64,000 nt of DNA from Pyrrhoderma lamaoense (Eukaryota; Basidiomycota; Agaricomycetes; Hymenochaetales; Hymenochaetaceae): positions 1,203,489-1,267,488 of the forward strand of contig NBAZ01000010.1 of the NCBI GenBank assembly GCA_002794735.1, read 5' to 3'. The translations under genes and the position numbers were made by a program. The notes beneath the pieces are model-generated. The model was given only the letters and a program-made list of their open reading frames with translations, made no database searches and was not told where the DNA came from. Positions 38,210 to 50,362 of the stretch are shown piece after piece (positions within the stretch are counted from its first letter, which is position 1; the number at the start of each line of letters is the position of its first letter).

Positions 38210-40525
38210 ATGCAGTCCTCTCGCACACCAACGTCTTCAACTCGTCCTGGGGCTTCTCCTCTCCCAGGAACAACTTCAAGTCAAGTAAATACTCAGACAA
38301 AAGTCATCGACACCGTCTCGGGACGCATACTTTGTATTGCTGATGTACGTGGTCGTCTGTCCAGTCTCAACGACATGGCTAGAGAAGCCAATGCAAAAGC
38401 AATAATCCATACTGGAGACTTTGGCTTCTTTGGTAATTTCCTTCTTACTTTACTTCTCGTCTTATCTCTTTAACATCATTCTGAAAAACCCAGAGGCATC
38501 AAGTCTTGACCGCATAAATGACCGCACACTAAAACACCTTACTCAATATTCACCCTTGATACCTAATGCTCAAAGGGGTTCTCTTCTTTCACCTGAAACT
38601 CCTGCATCTGCAATACGTGCAGCCATGACGATCTCCCTTTTGTCCGAGTTTCCTTTACTGTTATCTGGCCAGATTAAACTTAGTGTCCCAGTATTTACCG
38701 TTTGGGGAGCTTGTGAAGATGTCTTTGTGTTAGAAAAATTCAGGCAAGGAACCTATGATATTGAGAACTTGCACATACTAGACGAATCGACAACGCGTTG
38801 CCTTGATATCGGGGGTGTCAAGCTACGCCTTCTGGGCCTTGGTGGAGCCTTCGTCCCTCACAAAATGTTTGACAATGGAGACGGCAATGCAACTATTGCA
38901 GGTGGTCAAGGGACAATGTGGACAACTGCTCTTCAGATAGGTGAACTTGTAGACACTGCTCAGCGTGTGTACGATCCCTCCGAAACGCGGCTTCTCGTCA
39001 CACATGCAAGCCCTGGAAGAGAAGGAATCATAACCCAGCTTGCTCTAGTTCTTAAAGTCGATCTCACACTTTCTGCTGGACTTCACTTTAGATATACAAG
39101 CTCTTGGAATGAATTTAGTGTCCAAGGGGATTTTGAAGGGTTCCGCCATAAAATACTCAACGGCAAAGACAGTTTTACTAAGATTTGGGAAAGCGTAAAG
39201 CCTCAAGTTGAAGCTGTAGTCGATGAGAACCAACGCATCCTTCTAGATAAGGCACTTAGCGTTATCGAAAGGGTTCCTGCTGGTCAGCCTCATATCGGGC
39301 CTGGAGGTACGGCTACAGGCGATGAACCCGCTTGGAAGAACTGTTGGAACTGGAATCTGTGTGATGCAGCATATGGATCCTTAGTTCTCGATATCAAAGA
39401 AGGCAGGGTCAGTGCTGAGCTGCGAAGCCAAGGTCTGTACTCTGTCTTACTTCTCCTATCGCTTCTAACATACTTGTAAATACATAGGTTTTAACTATGC
39501 TTATAGACGTACAGCAAATTCCGCAGCCACACCAAACTCGACAGCTTCAGCCCTACCTACTAATGTAAACCCCCAGGCATCAGCAAATGGAGTATCTGGA
39601 CCCGCCAAGGGACTTACCACTTCTAAAGCGACTGATTCCGTCTCAGCCTCACCTCGGGAAGTACCCAATAGCCATAGATCCGTGACCCCGAATCCTAACT
39701 CAAGAGGCCCTACAATTGATGCACCCACTACAGAAGCAAAATCTAACGGGATCGGGCAAGATACTCAAGAAGGTGACAAACAAAAACCCAGGAGAGATAA
39801 GAAGAAGGATAAGAAAGATTCAAAGGACATCGAAGAACTAAGTGCACCGGCTGAGCAAAAACCTGGAACAGCTAGTCCATCATCTGTTCCTCTCTCTGGA
39901 AAAGTTACGCCTATATCAAACGGACCAGAAGGATCGATCACCAATGCGGTGGTCGAGCAAACGGAGGATAGGTCAGGAGCACATACTCCTACAACAAGGA
40001 GGTCAAACAAAAACCCTTGGTCACTTTTCATGCGAATATATAATGTGAATGTTACAGAAGCTGAAGTCAGAGAATTCTTCAATGATGCAAAGGATAATGT
40101 ATGGAAAAGTAACATTCCTACGTTTTTAATGCCTTTTGCTTATCACTAATTCATCTAGATAATCCGTGTCACCTTTCCAAGTAAACAGTCATCAAGTCAC
40201 AACAGATATCGTACTGCATTTGTTGATTTCCCAGATGAAGCAACCATGAGGTTAGCATTAGAAAAACATTCAGAGGTAAGTAAAACATGTACTTATTCTG
40301 GTAATAGATGATAATTAAATTTCTTTCTTATAGAAATTGAAGGGAGCAGATGTCCAAGTTAGCCAAGCCGAAGACCGTGAGTATAGCCACTCAGGTCCAT
40401 TCCGAGGTAGGGGACGAGGCCGTGGTGGAGGGTTTGCAGCCCGAGGGTTTGCGGCTGTTGGTCTCACACGACAACAAGCAGACAGAAAGGCTCTCGGAGA
40501 TGTATCTTCGCCAAAAGAAGCTTAA
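38210..40525 (+). CDS. DUF2433 metallophosphoesterase-like protein with C-terminal RRM
   Basis: Fungal protein joining a calcineurin-like phosphoesterase fold (DUF2433) to an RNA-binding tail. The metal-site start is [20 protein letters not shown] then [13 protein letters not shown] (the family's DxxG..GDFG pattern), followed by [49 protein letters not shown] (a late His ligand region) and the ending GWNWN-like [21 protein letters not shown] Ser/Lys-rich linker follows, then an [23 protein letters not shown], then [12 protein letters not shown] and [20 protein letters not shown]. The end is [16 protein letters not shown] (RGG-type) to SPKEA-stop. Suggests an RNA-linked phosphoesterase, though biochemical role is unknown. 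Five or so introns. Confidence 0.85.
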
Positions 40526-40734
40526 TAGGATCGATTAATTTTATGGTCGTCATAGCGTACACTGATATATTTTTGTGTAAATACGTTTTATACCAGATCT
40601 CCTAATGACGAGAAACGAACGAAAGATGCGAGTTGCACATGTACATGTACGCTCTCTGTATGAAGAGGCAATGTCTACTTCGTAGTCTATACCCATCCTC
40701 CAATATATCAAATTCAATCTAGATCATCTCTGAA

Positions 40735-42514
40735 TTAATCATTATCGTCATTCCAATCAAGAGGCAAGGGCGGCCAGAGTTGAGTGTCCGCACTGAGTTT
40801 CCCGAGGTAAGCTAATGCATCTTCGAAATTTTTTTGTCCCACAACAGCGGCAGTATTTCCTGATTCGACGACATATTCCGGTAAATCCGGACAAACTATC
40901 ACTCCCTTTTGTTTCAAAGAAGCAGCAAATTCGTCAGAAAAACCCCTGGTTTTCTTTAGGAAGAAAGCACTATAGATCTCTTTCAAGGAAGACGAATCCT
41001 TTGATATTTTTGATAGCAAAGAATCTATATAAGGACGGAGAATTTTTTCGGGATCTGATTTAGTAGCATTTGAGTTTATGGCATGGAAGATTTTGGTGGA
41101 GAGGTAAACCAGAGCTATGAAGGAGGTCAGGTATATCCACGGACAAATGATGACAAAACTATACCTTTTCCAGGTGGGCATGACAAGGTATCATCTCCAT
41201 TGATTATAACTTGCACAGCGCCATGACGGACATCACTAGTGAATAGCTCTGGAGGAAATATTATCAAGGCAGAGCTTGAGTCGGTAGGTCGGGTTTGAGT
41301 ATTTGAATCGGATTGAGAATCATGGCCGCGGTCTTCCTGTGGTTCAACCACTATCAATCCATCGACAATCACAATACAGCATGCTTGAACCTCCCTTTCA
41401 TGTAGTTCTCCCCTAGGTTCAACAAACTTGTGTACAAAATTGGTGGGGGCCAGAATCACACGAGCAGTTATATCATGAGGGAAGTCTTCAAGTTTTAATT
41501 TGAACTTCGCTGTGTCATCTTCTTCCCCAGTTACAAGCGCTGAGCATCTGTGACCAAGAATGTATACACCACCAGAGACAGCGCAAACTCTGCATATCAA
41601 GTTAAGAGAATGGACTATTGTATGGACATCAAGTAGAGTTATTTACCTGCAAAACCCCTGAGCTAATTCGCCTAGACCGCCATATTGTCCGAACAAGAAG
41701 GGAGAAGGACCATAACGACCAAACGATATAAGATGAGATCTAACTCGCTGAAGTGAAACCAGAACACTTTCTATTTCAAGAATATGCTTTTATGGTCAGA
41801 GTCATCGTTTCCTATTCTCCAAGATAATGCATACCATCGTAAGACTGGCAAAGAGCGAGTGATAACGTTAATTCCGCAGCTAGCTCGTGACTCATGGAAA
41901 ACACATCTTTCAGAAAGGCCAATAGAGTTTTGGCTTCTTGGCCTTGAAGCTCAGGAGAGTTTTCAAAATCTCCTGATGCAAATGTTAGGAAGCGCATAAC
42001 CCGCCGCTTATCTATCAAGGAAAGATGCCTAGATTTGAATATCTCCTCTTTACTCGTTGGTACTCTCTTGACAGATTCTTCAGTGCAGATAAAGGTCTTT
42101 TCACAGAGTTTGAAATTACAATATCTTGAAACTCCAGATCCGATTAATGCATCAATGAGAGGACCACGAGCAGGAACTAGAGATGGGGATAATGATGCGG
42201 AATAAGTCTTAGGCCGAGGGGGAAGCATTCCAATTGTTGATAGAGAGATAAACCTTGAGCCCTCAGAGGTACCTTCCCTTAGTGACCATTCAGATAATTC
42301 GTCCAGAGTCAGGGATGCCTCCTCTGCACCATAGTATATGTTGTTATCTATATGTACAACTTTCAAACCTGCTTTTGAAAGAGCACTACGAGAGGAAACC
42401 CCTTTTCTTTAGTATCAAAAGGTCGGAATGTGTACTGTGAGCTTCAGCTTACGCGGCGGCTATTGATTCAGAAAGTCCTGTACTAATAACAAGAACATCA
42501 GCATTGAGATCCAT
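40735..42514 (-). CDS. MRS6: Rab escort protein (Rab geranylgeranyltransferase component A)
   Basis: Presents newly made Rab GTPases to geranylgeranyltransferase II and delivers them to membranes. The N-terminal FAD-like GDI/REP fold: MDLNADVLVISTGLSESIAA, an intron, then KAGLKVVHIDNNIYYGAEEA, TLDELSEWSL, and FNFKLCEKTF-type YCNFKLCEKTFICTEESVKR followed by VPTSKEEIFKSRHLSLIDKR. EAKTLLAFLKDVFSMSHELA is in the REP/GDI conserved region. A second part shows GGVYILGHRCSALVTGEED and EPRGELHEREVQACCIVIVD. The C-terminus LWPPLPLDWNDDND-stop is acidic, as in fungal REPs. The long insertions and acidic tail favour REP over GDI. Divergent from the nucleolin-like gene. Confidence 0.87.
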
Positions 42515-42758
42515 CCCTACTTTCGAAGAAGAGTAAATAGTGATTAAATATAAGTCTTATGTCATATAGGTATTCGGTATGTAGATCTGTTATTAGCTAA
42601 GCAACGAGAGAACGGTTAGATTACTGGCCGCTTGTTTGCCGGAAGCGTGGTAAGCAACTTCCAAATCTGTTCGCATAAACATTTACTTTTAAAACTTTCG
42701 TTTTTCGGATCGTAGCTTCTCTCTTACTTTCAGTCTCACCCTCCCAGGCTTAGCAAAA

Positions 42759-44656
42759 ATGGGTAAAAAAGCTGCTCCAAAAGCTACTGGCAAAGAGGCC
42801 AAAAAAGACGTGGCGGTAAAAGCTACCAAGTCCAGTGAAGTAGTATGTTGTTACGCATAAATGCAGTCAAGATTTTTTCTGACTAGAACTATGCAAATTG
42901 TAACTTTTACCTGGAATTATAACATGTAATGCATAGATAAAGAAACGTAAGAAAGATGCTAAAGTCGAATCCGATTCTTCGGACTCGTCCTCGTCTTCAT
43001 CCGATTCTTCTGACTCCGACGACTCGTCTGTTGAAGATACAGTTCCTGCCAAGGTAAACTATATCACTAGTCTTATGTCCTCCCTTCTATTGTGCTGATA
43101 TACTACAATGAAGAAACGGCAGCGAAAGGAGAGGGAATCTTCTTCAAGCTCAGATTCAGACAGTAGCAGCAGTCCATCACTGAAGAAAAAGAACGGTAAA
43201 ACTACTAAGGTGCGTGGCTTTTCTCCTAGTCACTTAATCATATTTGTACTAACTCATTATGAAGTCAAAGGCCGAATCTTCCTCAGGTGACTCTGACTCT
43301 GACTCTGAGGACAGTGCATCGGCATCAAAGAAAAATGGCATTACGAAATCATCTGCCAAAGACAACTCGGACTCAGAGAGCGATTCAGACAGTAGCTCCG
43401 ATTCTAGTGATAGTGAAGAAGAAAAACCAAAACCAAAAGCGAACGCTAAATCCGGAAAAAGCCAGGTCAAGGCGAATGGTAAAGAAGATAAGGAGTCGGA
43501 CAGTGATTCAGATGATAACTCAGACTCAGGCTCAGAGAAATCTTCCGAATCCGAGTCTGATTCCGAATCTGAGAATGAATCTTCAGAAACGGAAAGTGAG
43601 AAAGCAACAGAAAAGGCACAAAAGACTGACAAAGAGAGCACAAACAAGTCTACACCTAATGGTGTGTATCAAATTTATTATAGCATATTCCACTAGTCTG
43701 ATTTTTGTTTAGGTAAAAGGAAGGCAGAAGATCTTGATGATGCGTCATCAAAGAAGGCTAAAGTGGATGCAGATGTTAATTCCACTCAGAAACCTGGAGG
43801 AGATGCCAAGGAGACTTCAAAGTTGTGCTTCATTGGAAGACTATCATGGAATGTTGATAACGACTGGTTGGCGCAAGAATTCGCAGAATACGGAGAGGTC
43901 CTTTCAGCTCGTGTCCAGATGGACCGCAGTAGCGGAAAGTCTCGTGGGTTCGGGTTTGTTGAGTTCGCAACTGTTGAGGCCGCCAATGCAGCAGTCGCCC
44001 AGACTGGGATAAAAGAAATTGATGGCAGGACAGTCAACATCGACAAAACAGTACCCAAAGCTGCTGACCCTGAAAAACGGGCTAAAGTTTTTGGAGATGT
44101 GCCAAGTGAGCCTTCGTCCGTTCTGTTCGTTGGGAATGTCAGCTTCAACACATCGGAGGATAATCTTTGGGAAATTTTTGCGGAATACGGAGAGGTAAAG
44201 CGGGTCAGTCTTCCTACGGATAGAGAGTCGCAGAGGCCGAAAGGATTCGGTTATGTCGAGTTTTTGGATATAGCTTCTGCCAAGAAAGCCTATGAGGGCG
44301 CAAAAGGTTTAGAACTTGATGGTAGAACTCTTAGACTAGATTACTCTCAGCCACGTTCAGACTCAGGTGACGCTGGTGCTCGCCAAAGGGGACCCTTCAA
44401 TAAAGATCGAGGTTGGGTAAGTGTCACAATTCAGACTTTTTTTAGACATATAGCTTACTTCAAATAGGCTGGTCGTGGTGGTGCTCGTGGTGGTGCCCGT
44501 GGTGGTGCTGGTGGGCGAGGAGTGAGTTCCCTTGACATCATCCTTTTCGTTTTTTTACTGATAAAACTATAGGGTGCCCGCGGTCGCGGTTCTAATTCGC
44601 GAGGAAGAGGGGGCGCTCGTACGGGAGGCGCCGTAGAATTTCAGGGGAGAAAATGA
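42759..44656 (+). CDS. NSR1: Nucleolin/Nsr1/Gar2-like nucleolar RNA-binding protein
   Basis: Promotes pre-rRNA processing and small-subunit assembly in the nucleolus. The start MGKKAAPKATGKEAKK is basic. Acidic Ser/Asp/Glu tracts (about 42960-43600), probable CK2 targets, are split over several short exons. RRM1 has RNP2 LCFIGRLSW and RNP1 SRGFGFVEF; RRM2 has RNP2 LFVGNVSF and RNP1 KGFGYVEF. The C-terminus is an RGG/GAR domain (GRGGARGGARGGAGGRG, then GSNSRGRGGARTGG) ending FQGRK-stop, with small introns inside the Gly/Arg part. This acidic-RRM-RRM-GAR order is diagnostic. Two further genes here (TSR2, GRC3) also serve ribosome biogenesis. Confidence 0.93.
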
Positions 44657-44818
44657 CTTTCTGATCGTGGTATCATATCTACTTTAGGTTTTTTTGTTGT
44701 TTAAGATTCCTTGGTTATACTCTGCACATGTACATTATAATCTCCCAAAAGCAGAATTTTGTGAATCTATATTTTTATTTGAAAAGCAAGAACTGGTATA
44801 AACATGCCTGATACGAAA

Positions 44819-47052
44819 TCAATCGCTATCTTCGTTTTTAGATTGGCTATACTTTTCCAATTTTCCTTCATGGAGGGCTTTCTTAAGCGGGTTTTCCATA
44901 CCACTTGATTTCTCTAGTCGTTCAAATAAAACGAAGAGCTTCTCGGCTTCCCTCTCCTTCTCCTCTTCGCTCATTTCGGGAAGTGGAGGCTTATCTTCAC
45001 GGTTGACCATGCCCGTGATTGGATTTATAGAAGGATCGAGGGTCTCTGTTCGATCGTCTGAGGATGTTGGCGGCCCGGAAAGTATACCTCTGTTAAAGAG
45101 AAAGCCAGCAGCATTGCCATAACCGATTTGGTTAGATAAGATTTGTGCTAGGAGAGCATTAAGTACAAGTATCATCTACAAAGTGATATGGATCTTTTAC
45201 CATCAGATTCGCATATTGCGAAGAGAAAGTCACCAATCGCATCTTTAAGGCGCTGATGATTGACACAGGCCATCAATCGAATGCATCGACCCAAAGTATC
45301 GGCGCGAGTTTCAAGGGGCGAACTCCTATCGCTGTAAGATACTGCAATGTCAAGAAAGGATTCCACAGAAGGATTGAATATACAAACAGGTTCGCAGGAA
45401 TAATACGCTGTTTCAGATATCTCCGAAATTCTTGGTTGGCTTTGCATATTTTATTGAGCAAAAGTACTAGAGGGGGCAATATATGGTCGAGCTGAACGTC
45501 ATCCTTCTGGCAGATAGCTTTTACGGAAGCATCATCCGGATCCACATTTCCAGGCATATAATATAGAAGTGATGCCTCAAGAAGATCTACACCACGCACA
45601 AGAACCTGTGGTGGTGAATCCTGAGAAATGTTGTACTTCTGCTTCTCTGATGTACCATGCAAAAGACAATTCAGCGAGACTAGAGTTTTGGTAGAGATTC
45701 CTCTATATAAAGTACGAATAAACGTTTAGGTGTGAAACAGTGTATTTCAATTAAGTCGAAATGAAACTCACTAGAATATTTAAGCTCGGAAATCCATATC
45801 GGTAAAAGTTCATTATCTACAGGTATAGGTAAAAGTGAGTGCAAGATATGTGTCATAGGGGGCCTAGAGGAGTTGTTGTTGTTGGCAGATTGATGAATGC
45901 TAATAGAAGTGAAGGAAGTATCCTGTTGCAGTATTTTTTGAGTGTGTATTCTATTAGCACCTGAATGAATGGATGTTTCATATAAAATATTATACACACC
46001 CGTCGAGTCTTCTAGACCAACGTTCACCCATCACCCTTTCACTGATGTTATCAGATTGTTCAGTAACATAATCTATAGTTTCTATTGCTTCAGGATCAAT
46101 CTAGGAGATCTTTGATTAATATCGGTTTATGTTGCACTTTTCGTGTACAAACCTTTGGCCAGTGACAAAGCAGGTTGAAGATAAACTTTAGTAAATCGAC
46201 CATGGCTTCTCTACTGAATGGCAAATCTGGTAAATTTCGAAGTAAAAACAGCAACTGTTCTGAAGCAATTGCAATGACGTCTTTGGCCCCAGAATCAATC
46301 GGTTCTCCAAGTAAATTGGATAGGAGTATAGACGAAGGAGATACGGTACACAAGAACAATATTCTAGAACAAAGGAATATGCAGACGGGTGACTTAGTTT
46401 CCTGTATATACATTGTTATTTATGCACTTAGGTGATGGACACATAGCCTACCTTCAGTAGCTCCATACAGAAATCAGCCCCATGAATGTGCACCCAAGTA
46501 TCACGACTGCTTTCGACAAGGAGCAACGCATTTGCAACACATCGCAGGGCATCGTATGCTGCCTCAGTATTAGCATCATAGAGGGTTTTTATCGCTTTAA
46601 GGAGTATATGAAAGTTCTTAAATGTATTACTAGTTAATTACACATTCACATACACAAGGTGAGCTATAAAACTGACAGTCTGATCTGATATGATAACTGA
46701 AGCTGATGTGCTTCTCCCCAGTGTCTTCAAAGCGAGCAGGGCCGAGTTGATCTCTTTAGCAAAATACTTTTAGTAGAGATGAGCTGACTGGTTTCTAGTA
46801 TTAGTCTAACCGTTCAAAGATAGCCTCCCCTTATCTTTAGAGTTTGACACGCATGATTCAATGTCTTGTAGAAGTAAGGTTGTGAGCTGATTTATGTCCT
46901 TCTCCGACTTTATTGAGCCTATAGTAATTTCAGCCAGAATCACAGAAACTCAGAAGGCAATGCGCACCACTTATGATAGTTTGGAGCGCAGTAGAGACCT
47001 CACTTCTGCTAGAGGCAGGAGATAATGATACATATTTGTCGAGTGCGCTCAT
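44819..47052 (-). CDS. RIC8: RIC8 (synembryn), G-alpha chaperone and exchange factor
   Basis: Folds and activates heterotrimeric G-alpha subunits; in fungi it is needed for cAMP signalling and development. Armadillo-like helices: EQLLFLLRNLPDLPFSREAM then VDLLKFIFNLLCHWPK, FRRYLKQRIIPANLFV and QYLTAIGVRP. The C-terminal hallmark is IGYGNAAGFLFNRGILSGPP followed by DPSINPITGMV and an acidic helix MSEEEKEREAEKLFVLFERL, ending NEDSD-stop. Many short introns between 46430 and 47000. Start set at MSALDKYVSLSP (47052); an in-frame upstream ATG at 47114 (MHQHTACKPE) is possible. The start lies under 190 bp from the divergent MED10 gene. Confidence 0.88.
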
Positions 47053-47239
47053 AGATGGAGTTAAACAATAGTGTAGTTCAGGCTTACAAGCTGTATGCTG
47101 GTGCATGACTACTTCACTACTAAATTTGGAAAAAAGAGCCGTGATCTCTGCCTGTCGGAGCGCGTCTTGTTAAGTGGTTGATATTGGGCAACTGTTGTTA
47201 TCACTTTAAGTCACTCAATGTATGTGGTCTTAAACGACC

Positions 47240-47837
47240 ATGGCACATAGTCCAGAAACCCCCGAGTTTCCAAAAGACGGCTCACAAACACCTCCTCCTG
47301 TCGGTATCCATGGTGATACCGAACTAGAGCTGATGGGACTTGCCAACGCCCTATACAATCTTGGGACAACTGTGGTCAATGATGCGACTAAAGAACGTGC
47401 TTCTGCAAAACCAGGAGACCCTCCCGCATCAAAGCCTGTTGGGCAGAAAGTGAATGATGTCATATTTCATCTCGCAAACATCGAAAGCCTTGCAGAAAGA
47501 ATGGACACAATGATTCCAATGCAAATATTGCAGTACGTATGCGAACTACTGTACCGTTCAAATTTATACTAAGCCACAAGCATCAGAGATATCGATAATT
47601 CCCGGAATCCGATGTTTCTAACAAAAGAGAGGCTAGAACGAGCTGCAACGGAGAATCAGTTTATGAATGGGAAGATACAAGCTCTTGAAGTGAGTTGTCA
47701 CTAATATAATCAGATACGATATTGTTTCTAAAACGTCTGAGTTGCAGTCATATCGAAACATGTTAGAATCATCAATTGCTTTACGATTCTCTGAAGATGG
47801 CGAAGCAAAATCTGCGCCAAGCACATGCTCAAAATAA
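47240..47837 (+). CDS. MED10: Mediator complex subunit 10 (middle module)
   Basis: Core Mediator middle-module subunit (Nut2). Three exons encode about 155 residues. After MAHSPETPEFPKDGSQTPPP comes ALYNLGTTVVNDATKE, VGQKVNDVIFHLANIESLAE, then TMIPMQILQDIDNSRNPMFL and TKERLERAATENQFMNGKIQ, which match the family's IPxxxLxxID..RNP..(Y/L)T signature. C-terminus ESYRNMLESSIALRFSEDGE to TCSK-stop. Introns have normal GT..AG ends (for example GTATGC..CATCAG). Second Mediator subunit in the window after MED13. Confidence 0.9.
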
Positions 47838-48301
47838 TAGATTTAATCCTCGTCAATAAATAATGCATTCCATTTGTTCCGAACCACTGTAACTGTTTTA
47901 TTTTAGTATAACATGATGTAACAACTTTATCAGTCCTATAATCACAATAATAAACATGATTATGATACACATGTGTATGGTACTAGATACTAGGATTATG
48001 TCACACTGCATATTTCGTACGGTTCTGTTAGTATGAGTGTGACTATAACTGCGGAGTTGACGAATCTCCTAATCAGGAAAAGAAAAGGGCAATGTGTCAG
48101 AGTTCATAATCATAATGTAAACTTGATTTATACATCGTCAATAACATAACTAGAAGTATTGTTTCAACTTGTATGTAATTTCTTTGCAAGTGTTTTGGTA
48201 ATCAAAACGCTAATTTTCTGCAGTAGGCTCGCCTCTCTGCTTTCGATTGACAGCAGCTAGGATATCGTATCTTCTATCGTGCCACATCTTTGTCCACATC
48301 T
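47838..48301. other. Intergenic region between MED10 and the SEC14-like gene
   Basis: 464 AT-rich bases holding the MED10 3' UTR and the promoter/5' UTR of the next gene. No RNA gene or repeat seen. Confidence 0.35.
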
Positions 48302-49328
48302 ATGTCCGATCAGGCGTCCTCCTCTTTAACTTCAAATCATCATATTCCCCCGGGGCATCTTGGTAATCTTACGGAGGATCAGCAGCAGGCACTCGACACT
48401 CTAAGAGAGCTGCTAAAGAAAGATGGCTTGTTTGTACCAGAGAGAATGGACGATGCTACTTTACTGCGGTTTGTGTCCAGTAGAGCCCATGTGGACAGTA
48501 GAAACTCAATTCTTCCTATTTTTAGGTTTCTTCGCGCTCGAAAGTGGGATATCTCCCTTGCCAAACAAATGATTCTGGACGCGGAAAACTGGAGAAAAGA
48601 GATGAATGTGGATGACATCGTAAAGTGCGTACTTTGTGAATATGTTCTAAAAGGACATGGATGAATGTTATTCCTTACAGAAACTTCAAATTTGAAGAGA
48701 AGGCCCTGGTCGATAAATACTACCCCCAATTCTATCATAAGCAGGACAAGGTAATATGAATGTCTATCAAACTATGTCTTAAATTCTCATCTACAATCAG
48801 GATCATCGACCTGTGTACGTTGAGAGAATCGGCCAGATCAATATCACTGAGTTACGCAAGATCACGACGCAGGAGCGACAGATTAAGAGTCTCATTCTGG
48901 AATATGAGAAGTTTATCAACGAACGACTACCAGCATGCTCCAAAGAGGCTGGGCATCTGGTAGAGACGTCATGTACAATTCTTGACCTCAAGAACGTCGG
49001 GATCAAGTCCTTTTGGGACGTCAAGAATTACGTACAGGAGGCCAGTAAAATTGGCCAGAATTACTACCCAGAAACGATGGGGAAATTCTATATTATTAAT
49101 TCGCCATGGATGTTTGCAACCGTTTGGAATATCATTAAAGGCTGGCTTGACCCCGTCACCGTTGCTAAAATCAACATACCCTCAGGTGACGGGAGGAAGG
49201 AACTGCTCGAACAGATCCCCGCTGAGAATCTCCCGTCTGAGTTCGGTGGTACTTGCAAATGTCCTGGTGGGTGTTCGCTTAGTGATGCAGGTCCGTGGAA
49301 TGTGAAGACTTTGGAAACTCCGAACTAG
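48302..49328 (+). CDS. SEC14: SEC14-type phosphatidylinositol/phosphatidylcholine transfer protein
   Basis: CRAL-TRIO lipid-exchange protein that supports Golgi secretion. N-terminal CRAL-TRIO-N: HLGNLTEDQQQALDTLRELL, then DDATLLRFLRARKWDISLAK (after removing the intron that otherwise reads FVSSRAHVD). Then NWRKEMNVDDIVK, FEEKALVDKYYPQFYHKQDK, DHRPVYVERIGQINITEL, and TCTILDLKNVGIKSFWDVKN then QNYYPETMGKFYIINSPWMF, the lipid-pocket core. Ends LPSEFGGTCKCPGGCSLSDA to LETPN-stop. The length of about 290 residues matches yeast Sec14. Start is the ATG at 48302. Convergent with TSR2, 160 bp apart. Confidence 0.95.
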
Positions 49329-49488
49329 AAGAGTAGATGGGATGTTCTACAGTATTACGCTTGCACCTGTATAAACGCATGGTTGTATTCATAGCAGCGT
49401 ACTATCGATTAGATTTTTAATTCGATTCATAATGATCATACGTCCCCTTCATATCCGAACATTTAGGCATAAGTAATATGTGACCTTT

Positions 49489-50079
49489 TTATGTACAAAA
49501 AACGTATTCTCTATCATCGGTGTCTAGATTTCCCCTTAACCAATGTGAATCCTTCATCGTCAACTTCAGCCTGTTCGTTTTTTTCGAGTTCTGGGGAGGG
49601 AGTAATTGAGGAGCTTCGTCATCATCATCACCATCCTCCTCTTCGTCTGTAGAATACTCTTCATCCTCGTTTTTTACCTCCTGCGACAGAACCGTCTTGT
49701 TCCTATACTGCAGCGCTTTCTCTTCCCACAGCCTGACTACCTCTTCCCCTCTTCCTTCCTTTACGTCCAACCAGAGTTTTATGATATCCTTTGCTACGGT
49801 TTCTGCGCTCCCATCCTCTATGATCGTATCAAATTCATCCGCCATGATTTGTAGTAACATGTCCTCGATATAGATGTCATCCGGAAGTTCCGAGCCTTCT
49901 GATAAGTCGAACTCATCAACAATGACCGACGATACCCATAACCGCTTTGAGGACGAATCGGGGCCGCCCCAAGACTGGTCAACGGCAAGACGGAGGGTTG
50001 GCCAACACTCAAAACGAGAGATGACACCGCGAGCAAATAGGACTAATGTTGCATTGTGATCGGGAGACTGTGTGTCCAT
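49489..50079 (-). CDS. TSR2: Pre-rRNA processing protein TSR2 (Rps26 chaperone)
   Basis: Escorts ribosomal protein eS26 to pre-40S particles and supports 20S pre-rRNA cleavage. Intronless, 196 residues. LFARGVISRFECWPTLRLAV then DQSWGG is the family start; EDMLLQIMADEFDTIIEDGS, AETVAKDIIKLWLDVKEG is the conserved middle; DDDDEAPQLLP and the basic LKLTMKDSHW complete the usual acidic-then-basic tail. Divergent from GRC3 with 283 bp between starts. Confidence 0.92.
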   Translation of the reverse strand: MDTQSPDHNATLVLFARGVISRFECWPTLRLAVDQSWGGPDSSSKRLWVSSVIVDEFDLSEGSELPDDIYIEDMLLQIMADEFDTIIEDGSAETVAKDIIKLWLDVKEGRGEEVVRLWEEKALQYRNKTVLSQEVKNEDEEYSTDEEEDGDDDDEAPQLLPPQNSKKTNRLKLTMKDSHWLRGNLDTDDREYVFCT

Positions 50080-50362
50080 AGTTTGAGACTAGACCCACAA
50101 GTTCTGCAAGAGGGTTCTGCAAGAGGAGTTCCTGAAGGGAAAACACTGTGTTCTTCTGTAGTTTAGGCTGTATGCATACGGCTGGTACTGTGTATGTGGA
50201 TAGACCTGGACCAGTATGGAAATATAGTGTGACCGTGACAAGGATTCATATCTAATTTTGCTACTGGTTGTACTTGTACTTGTATGCAAAATTTTGGTCC
50301 GCACCAATTGCGTTACGTGTGTACAATCTGGTTGTGGGAACCTATAGTGTCGCTTCAACGAC
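50080..50362. promoter_or_regulatory. Shared TSR2/GRC3 promoter with an AAAATTTT element
   Basis: 283 bases separate two ribosome-biogenesis starts. AAAATTTT occurs at 50288-50295, resembling the RRPE core (AAAAATTTT) found before yeast ribosome-biogenesis genes. No PAC (GATGAG) was noticed nearby. The match is short and suggestive only. Confidence 0.35.
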
